Assembly (NCBI GenBank): GCA_043228905.1
Contig: JBHGNT010000012.1
Span: forward strand, 8,804,001-8,868,000
From: Azolla caroliniana
Lineage: Eukaryota > Polypodiophyta
DNA: 64,000 nucleotides
Reading direction: 5' to 3'
Positions 11,311-20,026 of this stretch are shown here, piece by piece (within the stretch, counting starts at the first letter, position 1; the number at the start of each line of letters is the position of its first letter). A program made the translations under genes and the position numbers. Under the pieces are notes generated by a model that was given only the letters and a program-made list of their open reading frames with translations, did not search any database and had not been told where the DNA came from.

Positions 11311-12402
11311 ATGTTCAGGATATTGTTTTGTGAGACTATTAGTTACTTTGCGAGTGTGAATATGTTGGTGTTTTCTGATGTTGCAGAGTCTAAAGGGTTT
11401 GATTCTATTGCTCGTAAGGCCAATGGTAGTGTGGATACTGTTGATGTTGCGGCATGTTTAAAGGGCCCCATCTTGAAAGTAGATGTAGCAACTGACACAA
11501 GTGATCTGGTCACACAAGTTGATCAAGCATGTAGCACGGATGACTTGGTGTTGCAGGTAGATGCAGCATGTAGCACGGATGACTTGGTGTTGCAGGTAGA
11601 TGCAGCATGTGATACCAGTGGACTGATATCGAGCAGAACAGTAGCTACATGCACTGAGGTAATCCAAGGATTGATAACTAAGTCGACAAAACAAGAGCAC
11701 CAGAATGTGAAGCTAGGCCCAACACAATCGACTAGGGGTTTAAAGAGGAAAAGGACACCAGTTGTGTCAGCCGAACCTGAGCTGATTGAGATTGATCGTA
11801 TCCTACCAGAAAATGGTGTAACAGCGGCTCAGTTTCAGGAATGGAAACCTAAACCACTAGAAGTCGAAAGAAGAGCCTTGATCTTGGAGCTGGATAAAGT
11901 CTTGATGAGTGTGAGATATATGCAGCCAAGGAGGGACGCAAATCAGTTTCTAGAGTGGGTTGTGGAGTACTTTGATTTGTTTATTTGGAGTGAAAAACCA
12001 AAATCAGATGTGTGGAAGTGTTTGGCAAGATTCTTCCCAAAATGGCGAAGTCGTTTTAAAGGTCAATGGGCACGAGAAAATTGTGAGCAGATGGAAGCTG
12101 CAAGATTCAAGAGACTTTCTGATTTTTGGGCTACTTGGCCTGAATATAATGCTGACAATACATTGATTTTGGATACAGAACATTTCCGACACTACTTCAA
12201 TATTCGGAGATGCTGTCTCATTCTACCCGAGGAAATGCCTGAACAGTACCTGGTGCAAACAGTGAGCTGCCAACTAGGTGCATGGTTGTGGACTCCATAC
12301 CGAGCTCAATATGCGGATAATATATGTAGACTCGTTCCACTGACTAGCAAGAGCTTAGCTGTTTATAGGAGATTTGTAGACATTTCCAATGGTAATTTAT
12401 AA
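11311..12402 (+). CDS. FCP1/NIF-type HAD-like protein, catalytically degenerate (cargo gene)
   Basis: Open frame of about 364 codons; the first ATG is at 11311, though an exon could instead begin at 11386 after TTGCAG. The N-terminal third has a 13-residue tandem repeat (CSTDDLVLQVDAA and variants, 11530-11630). The C-terminal half matches the FCP1/NLI-interacting-factor HAD pattern in order: LILELDKVL (family DLDxTL), R..ANQFLEWVVEYFDLFIWS (family R-P-x-x-x-x-F-L, then IWS/T), NADNTLILDTEHFRHYF (family NTLLIDDSP) and a final LPEE..LGAWLW. The nucleophile Asp is Glu (ELD instead of DLD) and the DD pair is DT, so phosphatase activity is doubtful. It may be a captured host domain reused as a binding module. 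Confidence 0.6.
   Translation: MFRILFCETISYFASVNMLVFSDVAESKGFDSIARKANGSVDTVDVAACLKGPILKVDVATDTSDLVTQVDQACSTDDLVLQVDAACSTDDLVLQVDAACDTSGLISSRTVATCTEVIQGLITKSTKQEHQNVKLGPTQSTRGLKRKRTPVVSAEPELIEIDRILPENGVTAAQFQEWKPKPLEVERRALILELDKVLMSVRYMQPRRDANQFLEWVVEYFDLFIWSEKPKSDVWKCLARFFPKWRSRFKGQWARENCEQMEAARFKRLSDFWATWPEYNADNTLILDTEHFRHYFNIRRCCLILPEEMPEQYLVQTVSCQLGAWLWTPYRAQYADNICRLVPLTSKSLAVYRRFVDISNGNL
11530..11632 (+). repeat. 39-bp in-frame tandem repeat in the HAD-like gene
   Basis: Two near-exact 39-bp units (13 codons, CSTDDLVLQVDAA), flanked by diverged units on each side. Confidence 0.9.
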
Positions 12403-12547
12403 ATATGTAAAGAGATGACATTATTCAATGAAGAATTTAATTACTTGTTCCCACTGTACTTATCTACTGTGTAATTTGAGGAATATGTTGCAGATTGTTG
12501 ATTTCATTCTATTGATGACTATTTAGCTATTGACAGCTAATTAGCTG

Positions 12548-13013
12548 CATTTGTACAGCTAATTAGCTACTGATGACTATTTCGCTATAACTTATAACTT
12601 AAAACTTAACAAAAAAGACATGATTTTATTGAGAAAGAAGCACAGAAAGCAGACTGTATACAAGAAATTGATTCCAAACGAATTTATTGATCTGTTTTCG
12701 CGAAATACATGTTTGTTTTACAAGAGAACATGGTAAGTGCTACTTGTAGCTACAAATTCCATGGCATACTATTGTAAATACATTTGTACAGCTAATCAGC
12801 TACTGATGACTATTTCGCTATAACTTATAACTTAAAACTTAACAAAAAAGACATGATTTTATTGAGAAAGAAGCATAGAAAGCAGACTGTATACAAGAAA
12901 TTGATTCCAAACGAATTTATTGATCTGTTTTCGCGAAATACATGTTTGTTTTACAAGAGAACATGGTAAGTGCTACTTGTAGCTACAAATTCCATGGCAT
13001 ACTATTGTAAATA
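12548..13013. repeat. 233-bp tandem duplication over the transposase 3' end
   Basis: 12548-12780 and 12781-13013 are near-identical; differences seen include T/C near 12564 and C/T near 12640. The unit includes the last codons and stop of the - strand transposase gene plus its 3' flank, so that gene is followed by a second copy of its own end. Confidence 0.9.
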
Positions 13014-16000
13014 CATTCATACACATTAGCACCAACAGTGTATAAACCGGAGCAGCTATTGTATTCTGACATTGGGACGTTGATGCATCTGACCAAATGA
13101 GAGTACATATACGCCGCTGGTTTGTCTTCTAACAGCCTGTACACATATTCGTAGTCATCTAGTTTTGCATAAAAAATGCCTTCGATGTAGAATGTCCCGG
13201 CAGATACAAAATTTCCCCATGCATCTACAATATTCTGCCTTGCACACTGTTTACTAACCGTGCACTTTAATATATAGAAATCAGCACCCTCTGAATTGCC
13301 TTCTTCAGCATTTACAGCGAAGTTATCCCCAACGTTCAGGACATCACTCAAAGTATCTCCAAGTCCCTCATATGTGAAGTCAGCATTCTGCCCTGTTTCT
13401 CCATCAACTGCTTCCTTATCATTCAGAGTGTGATACTCCCAATTCTGAATGTATGCTTTGTTTAGACAATATCTCCAATTTCCCTGCACACAATGGAAGC
13501 AAAAACAAGTCAATTCTCTAACCGCAATACAATGACCATCCAACCTGGAATAACCGCGAACAGCATGCAGAGATCGCAATTCGGGAATTCCTTGGCACTC
13601 CCAGGTCTTCTCCCTATTTACTTCATCTATCTTCACTTCCCAAAATTCACGTTTGATATCTCGAACTTGCGAGGAATAAACACCTGTGGCACTCGTCGAC
13701 ATATTTGTTCTTAAAAATTCAACTACATGTGATGCACAATTCATGTGCACACCATCTGTCTTTAGTTGTTCATGGGTAAGTGCCCGCTTTATAACAGCCC
13801 CTGCACCATCATGTTCACCTTTACCATGGCCAGACCCAAAAAAATTCTATCTCATCTCCAAACCTGTTATAGCAGGATACCTCCCCACAAAATAAAATGG
13901 ACGTCGAGCCTTGAATTGTGACGCAGCTCCGTCAGACCAGACCCAATGTTGAGTAAGCTCCAAACGTTGAGCTAATAACCACTGCCAATGTAACTTAAAA
14001 CAGTGTTGGACGAACAAGGTATCATGCTTCTTATCATCAGAAATAAAGAAATGAATTACTTTTTTAACATCACCTGAAACTCGAAAATATGTTATGTGCA
14101 CAAAAATGGTTACCTGAACTGAACACCAATGCATAGATTGAATTTCATTCTGCTGCATGAAAGTATAATTCTCTGCGAAATCTACTACTGAGACTACTAC
14201 ATCATTTGGGAAATCAGATATGCAAGTCTTAAACTGATGGGCCTGCCATGAATAAATGAAGTTGTGTTTAATGAACTTTCCTAGAGATACTACAAACAGA
14301 GACACCAAATCCCTTGGTTTAAGCATCTTCCGAACTAGATCCTTTCTTTTACACACCTTTCCTTCGAAATTGGTGTTCACTGACTCAAATAACTTCACAG
14401 AGATCAATATTTCACTACTCAATTCATTTGGACACCACCTAAATCTAGTAGGGCCACAATCTTGACATAAACCCATGACACATTTATGAATATGGAAGAT
14501 AGCGTCAGATTCTCTCGGACACAATATTGAATTTAATAAATAACTCATGGAAGAGATAACGTGCTCAGATGATTTACACTCCTCTTGCGGGCTTGATCGA
14601 CAGATTGGGCACCCACATGTGCAAACTGTATTAGTTAGGGATGCGCTATGGTGACGTAGTAGATTAACAGAGTCCTTCAGAAAACCCATCTGTACATGGT
14701 AAATGCAACAACATGTGTATCGATCCTTTAAGCGTCTCACAAAGTGTGGCTTAAGAGACTCGAATGTTCGTAGTTGAACTTTGATAGTTGGATGCATTCG
14801 TTTGAACCTAATAAATAAATCGACCTGCGTAATAAAGGGGAATTAGTTATTCTCGTAACTAGCTAACTATCCTAGTAGCTAATTAGCTATTCTAGTAGCT
14901 AGTTCGCTATTCTAGTAGCTAGTTAGCTATTCTAGTAGCTAATTAGCTATCATGGTAGCTAATTAGCTGTCCTAGTAGCTAATTGGTTGTCCTAGTAGCT
15001 AATTAGCTATCATGGTAGCTAATTAGTTGTCGTAGTAGCTAATTAGCTATCATGGTAGCTAATTAGCTATTCTAGTAGCTAATTAGCTATCATGGTAGCT
15101 AATTAGCTGTCCTAGTAGCTAATTAGTTGTCCTAGTAGCTAATTAGCTATCATGGTAGCTAATTAGCTGCTCTAGTAGCTAATTAGCTATCATGGTGGCT
15201 AATTAGCTTTCCTAGTAACTAATTAGCTATCATGGTAGCTAATTAGCTATTCTAGTAACTAATTAGCTATCATGGTAGCTAATTAGCTTGTCTAGTAGCT
15301 AATTAGCTATCATGGTGGCTAATTAGCTTTCCTAGTAACTAATTAGCTATCATGGTAGCCAATTAGCTGGTCTAGTAGCTAATTAGCTATCGTGGTAGCT
15401 AATTAGCTGGTCTAGTAGCTAATTAGCTATAATGGTGGCTGATTAGCTTTCCTAGTAACTAATTAGCTATCATGGTAGCTAATTAGCTTGTATAGTAGCT
15501 AATTAGCTATCATGGTAGCTAATTAGCTATCATGGTAGCTAATTAGCTATCACGGTGGCTAATTAGCTGTCCTAGTAACTAATTAGCTATCATGGTAGCT
15601 AATTAGCTGGTCTAGTAGCTAATTAGCTATAATGGTGGCTAATTAGCTATCCTAACTAATTAGCTATCATGGTAGTAGCTATTGAGAGTAGCCAGTTACC
15701 TATGTAGTAGCTATCATAGTAGCTAATTAGCTATCATGGTAGCTAATTAGCTTTCCTAGTAGCTAATTAGCTGGTAATAACGAAATAGCTAATTAGCTAC
15801 CATGATAGCTAACTAGCTAGCAGTACAACTAATTATCTGGTAGTACCTAAATTAGCTATTGAGAATAGCTAATTAGCTATCATGGTAGTAACTATTGAGA
15901 GTAGCTAGTTACCTATGTAGTAGCGATCCTAGTAGCTAACTGAGGTAAATGTAACTGATAAGCTAATTAGCTTTTCTGCTAACTGAGCTAATTAACTTTC

Positions 16001-16790
16001 CGAGTAGAGTCAAAACAAATGTTGAGATAAATGTAAATACCTGAGGTAAATCAAGAAGATGAATGGGATGCTCCTCGTATTGATTTCTTCCAACACGTTT
16101 CCTGCATAAATCCTTTTTATTGGGTGAAACCCTACTCTCATTAGTCCAAAACATTGTGATTACATCCTTGATTTCAAATGTTATGGGTGTCATTGGCTTA
16201 CATCTTGTAGTTAGCTTTAGTAGACTAGTTCCTTCACCCGAGGAAATTATACGGTTCATTGTATTGTACACTGTTTTTCTACTAACACCAATTACCTTAG
16301 ATAGCTCACTGATGTTTATATCGTCAACATCACTATTAAGTAACATCATTAGACTAGACCTTTTTAAGACAAGATCATCTTCTGACCTGCTCATGGATAC
16401 GAAACTATTACGAAGATTATTTACTAAAATAGATGATATGTTTGCATTAAGACCATCACAATCAACTAAGTCCTTTATCGATGGATCATTACATATTCCA
16501 TAAAGTACTACCTTCTTTTCTTCATTGCTGATGTGCTTGGTTTGAACATTGAAATAGTCTACAACCTTTCTCTCTATGATGGTAGTCGCATTACTTACAT
16601 TCTCAGCTAAACTATCCTTACCTTTACTGAGTGTGGCTTTCGTATCCTTCAACAATTGACGATGTTTCCTTTTTTTTTCTGCCCAATAGTTTCGTATGGC
16701 TTGTTGTGTCCTGATAACATCATCCCTATCCTTATGATCATTGAGGGGTAATTCTAAACACCCTTCTTCCCCTTCCATTTGGCTAGACAT
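12983..16790 (-). pseudogene. Two-exon transposase-like protein with DDE-like core, one nonsense codon
   Basis: Exon 1 is 16790-16041 (250 codons) and exon 2 is 14824-12983. The intron 16040-14825 is GT-AG, phase 0, and joins ..HLLDLPQ to VDLFIRF... Exon 1 has a helix-turn-helix (ISELSKVIGVSRKTVYNTM). Exon 2 begins with a Cys-rich region (KDRYTCCCIYHVQM, CTCGCPIC, CVMGLCQDCG). A candidate RNase H-fold core follows: VVDFAENY, then WSDGAASQFK about 90 residues on, then GSGHGKGEHDG about 35 further, giving a plausible D-D-E/D triad. A single in-frame TAG at 13847-13849, after GLEMR, interrupts just before the third motif and fits TGG to TAG. The remaining 288 codons are open. Full length would be about 860 aa. 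The superfamily is not recognised. Confidence 0.7.
14845..15960. repeat. AGCTAATTAGCT array filling the transposase intron
   Basis: Regular array of AGCTAATTAGCT separated by TATCATGGT, TGTCCTAGT and TATTCTAGT links, giving 20- and 40-bp periods. It makes up nearly all of the 1.2 kb intron. Confidence 0.95.
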
Positions 16791-16799
16791 GTTAAAACC

Positions 16800-17109
16800 C
16801 TAAATTTCCAGAAAAAAAAACAAGTATTAAAGATGGCTATGGGCAACAACAATACACAAAAATATTCCACACAATACACAAGATTAGACACAACAATACA
16901 CAAGATAATCAATAGACAGAAAAGTTATTGCAATCCAAGACCGAACAATAGAGGATTTCACTCTGTTGGATCCAACAGTTGAGGAGGCGATCCAAGACCG
17001 ACCAATGGCAACAACTGAGTGTAGAATGTTGCCGTTGGATGAGTGAACTCCGTCAAATCGAAATGTGGAAGCAATCCGGGACTGGACAGTAGTGGCAACT
17101 GAGTATAGA
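16800..17109. other. 5' flank of the transposase gene
   Basis: No gene. Bases 16935-17109 contain diverged relatives of the downstream minisatellite unit (CAACTGAGTGTAGAATG.. and ..CCGTCAAATCG). A promoter for the - strand transposase would lie here or in the minisatellite. Confidence 0.5.
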
Positions 17110-17875
17110 ATGATGGCAATGGAGGAGAGAACCCCGTCAGATTGAACAGTTACCGATGATGCTTGAAACGCACATAGAAGGCACTTGAGAATAGAGTGGC
17201 ATAGAGAAGAGAACCCCGTCAGATTGAACAGTTACCAATGATGCTTGAAACGCACAGTAGCGGCCCCTTAGTGAGAGTGGAAAAGAGAAGAGAACCCCGT
17301 CAGATTGAACAATTACCAATGATGCTTGAAACGCACAGTAGCGGCCCCTGAGTGAGAGTGGAAAAGAGAAGAGAACCCCGTCAAATTGAATAGCTCTTTG
17401 ATTATGCTTGGAACGCACAGTAGCAACCCCTGAGTGTAGAGTGGCAAAGAGAAGAGAACCCCGTCAGATTGAACAGCTCTTTGATGATGCTTGGAACGCA
17501 CAGCAGCGGCCCCTGAGTGTAGAGTGGCACAGAGAAGAGAACCCCCTCAGATTGAACAACTCTTTGATGATGCTTGGAACGCACAGTAATGGCCCCTGAG
17601 TGTAGAGTGGCACAGAGAAGAGAACCCCCTCAGATTGAACAACTCTTTGATGATGCTTGGAACGCACAGTAATGGCCCCTGAGTGTAGAGTGGCACAGAG
17701 AAGAGAACCCCGTCAGATTGAACAGCTCTTTGATGATGCTTGGAATGCACAGTAGTGGCCCCTGAGTGTAGAGTGTCACAGAGAAGAGAACCCCGTCAGA
17801 TTGAGCAGCTCTTTGATGATGCTTGGAACGCGCAGTAGCGGCCCCTCAGTGTAGAGTGGCGGCAGGTGGACTCGA
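17110..17875. repeat. 83-bp minisatellite upstream of the transposase
   Basis: About nine units built around AGAACCCCGTCAGATTGAAC, GATGATGCTTGGAACGCAC and GGCCCCTGAGTGTAGAGTGG. At least five consecutive units have an exact 83-bp period. Because 83 is not a multiple of three, the overlapping open frames on both strands are by-products, not a repeat protein. Confidence 0.95.
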
Positions 17876-18188
17876 TAGGGTTTAGCAACAGTGGTAGCAA
17901 CTAACCCACAGTACTCAACTAGAGATGGCCTACGTGATGTGGCAAAGGATCATGCATAATGGACCTAGGAATTCGATATATAATTTATGGTACACATTTA
18001 TGGTGCACACATCAATTTATGTTGCACATTTATGGCACTCATTTACATATGTAATTAAAACACTCTAGTATTTTCAATGGTAGTTTTTTGCATACTTAAT
18101 TTATTAATGATGGCTTTTTACTAAAATGACTATTTATCAATGGTAGCTTTTTGCATAGCTAATTAGCTATGTCAAGGACATAGCTAAT
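17876..18188. other. Subterminal region of the inner transposon
   Basis: AT-rich with GGTAGCTTTTTGCATA-type motifs and an AGCTAATTAGCT copy near 18158. No gene. Confidence 0.6.
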
Positions 18189-18213
18189 TGTTTCCACTCA
18201 CATGCTTTCACCC
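18189..18213 (-). repeat. Right terminal inverted repeat of the inner transposon
   Basis: Reverse complement of the 6635-6659 end with two mismatches. TAATATATAA follows one base later. Confidence 0.8.
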
Positions 18214-18275
18214 ATAATATATAAAATATGTTTGTAAGAATGTGTATGTATACTGCAGATTTAGAAAAAAACGAG

Positions 18276-20026
18276 ATGGAGGAACAGGGAAGAGAGAGAA
18301 CGCAGCAGAGAGCCACCTCAACGACACAACAGGGGAACTCTAAAGAAGCAGCCCCGCCAACAGAATCTGAGGAGCGGCCTCTACCGATCGTATTCTCGAC
18401 AGAAGAAGAGGCTGAATTCAAATCAGAGATTCAGCGCCTAACTCAACTCTCGGTGATCTGCAGAGTGGTGGGAGCTCGGCCGAATAGCGGTGAGTGTAAA
18501 GATTTATTACAAGCATCTATGCATGGATTAATTGGTAGAATAATAGATGTCCAATTCATGGGACGAGGATTTTATCATGTGGAATTGGATACAATCGAAT
18601 CAGTGGGAATAATGTTGGAGCATAGTCCTCTTGATGTAAGAGGTGCCCGTGCATTTGTGATGCCTTGGAAACAAGGTTTTAATCCGGTGGAGGCAATACG
18701 GAAAGGAGATCGGATATTTCCGTTAACGATTGTCTTCCCGGGATTACGTAAGGAGTATTTACCGATGCTTGAAGCAATAGCTTCAAGGATCGGAACTGTA
18801 GTGAGGGTCCAAGAAAGTATGGCTATGCGATTAAGTAAAATGTCAGGATTTCCGTCAGCCCGAATCTTGGTAGAATCACTCGAAAACTTACCGACAAAGG
18901 TAAGGCTACCAAATGAAGAAGGGGATTTTATAGAACAAAAGGTGGAGTTTGCCGGGCTCCCTGGACAATGCTTCTATTGTCGGCAAATGGGACATTTAGC
19001 CAAGAATTGCCCAAGGAGAAATATTAAATTGGGGGGGGGGAAAAAAAACGTTGTTGCGAATATTGTAAACAAGAAGGGCATGAGGCAGATAAATGTCAAG
19101 AGAAACTAGCCTCAGATTGTATGGGTGTACGGGCACAAGGGGAAACAAGAGACACTCAATGGATAAATGTAAAGGCTAAGCATGGATGCAAGACACGTAC
19201 GGTGCCTATGCAAGAGACGTGTCTCACCCCTAATGCGTATAATGCATTGGACATAGAAATTGATACACAAGAACAACCAACATCCACTACTGAGATAAGG
19301 GGGAAAATTGTTAGTACCATCCAACCAAATGATGGATGTGTCAAGGCAAAAACATTTCGTTCAAAAAGAACAATACAATCACAAAAATTGGATAATGCGA
19401 TCACAATAAGAACATGTGGGATGTTGAAGGAGGATACCGGAAATGGTGGCTTTTCCATACTTGATTATGCAGCCCCCTTTGGGCATGAGTTCACAAAACA
19501 TTTGGGTGTTAAAGATGTTCATGAACCCAATGCAATAAGGGTCCATGTTTTATTTAGACAAAAACAAGTGGAAAACTCATTGGTCGGTTATTCCTTTCCA
19601 TTATGTGGTTATGAGAGAAATGACATATGGAATCAACCGAATGTTATGTTGGCCATGAGAGGACAAGTTTTGTATTTTGCCAAATACGTGCAAAATCCTC
19701 AATTGGGGGAAACAATATTGAGGGGGTTAGAGAATGCAAGTTGTTTAGTGGTTCCGTATTTGGATGCAATGAACCGCAAGCATGTTGTATTGGATGTACC
19801 TTCCGATATATTGTTTGATTTTGGATATGTTTATATTCATGAAGATGATGTGCCGGAAAGCCAAGCCAAGGCTCGGGCCCATCATCATTGGAGATTCATT
19901 AAAGAAGGTTGTGACATACTCAAAAGCCAAATGGTGATTATGGGAGATGGGGGTGGCGTAAGCTCCGTGGAACCATCCTCTAAGACTCGTAGGATCGGGT
20001 CCGGTTCGGCCTCTAACAATTGTTGA
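18276..20026 (+). pseudogene. L1 ORF1 (gag-like RNA-binding protein) with frameshift in G10A8
   Basis: Starts at the ATG at 18276 (MEEQGRERTQQ). An upstream in-frame ATG at 18228 lies outside the element, beyond the target duplication. The first part has the plant L1 gag-like domain (DUF4283-type region, about residues 60-200) and a CCHC knuckle, CFYCRQMGHLAKNC. At 19031-19048 a run of ten G and eight A breaks the frame. The next frame continues directly with a second knuckle, CEYCKQEGHEADKC, and about 310 more residues to a stop at 20024-20026. ORF1 encodes the RNA-binding partner in the L1 particle. Slippage in the homopolymer, real or during sequencing, could cause the break. ORF2 begins at 20020, overlapping by 7 bases. 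Confidence 0.8.

Larger units (their letters stand above)
6635..18213. mobile_element. 11.6 kb multi-gene terminal-inverted-repeat DNA transposon, superfamily unassigned
   Basis: The ends are a 25-bp imperfect inverted repeat, GGGT[A/G]AAAGCATG[C/T]GAGTGG and AAACA (23 of 25 matching), at 6635-6659 and 18189-18213. TAATATATAA occurs at 6625-6634 and 18215-18224, giving a probable 9-10 bp target duplication (one base of slack at 18214). Inside are a spliced + strand gene (6886-11137), a HAD-like + strand gene (about 11311-12402) and a spliced - strand transposase-like gene (12983-16790). The palindrome AGCTAATTAGCT recurs in ends, introns and spacers. A 9-bp duplication and G-rich ends recall Mutator, but the transposase core does not show a pattern I can assign. 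One nonsense codon in the transposase suggests this copy is inactive. Confidence 0.8.

Noticed and set aside
8765-15960. CRISPR-like arrays of short repeats and spacers
   Set aside because: Repeats are 12-bp palindromes with short, themselves repetitive links, inside introns of a eukaryotic transposon. There are no cas genes.
17137-17750. Series of similar open frames (MRSKHHQR..) suggesting a repeat protein
   Set aside because: The DNA unit is 83 bp, not a multiple of three, so the frame rotates with each unit. The frames are a by-product of the minisatellite.
18228-18275. Upstream ATG at 18228 as the L1 ORF1 start
   Set aside because: It lies before the target duplication at 18236-18252, so outside the element. 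The ATG at 18276 is used instead.
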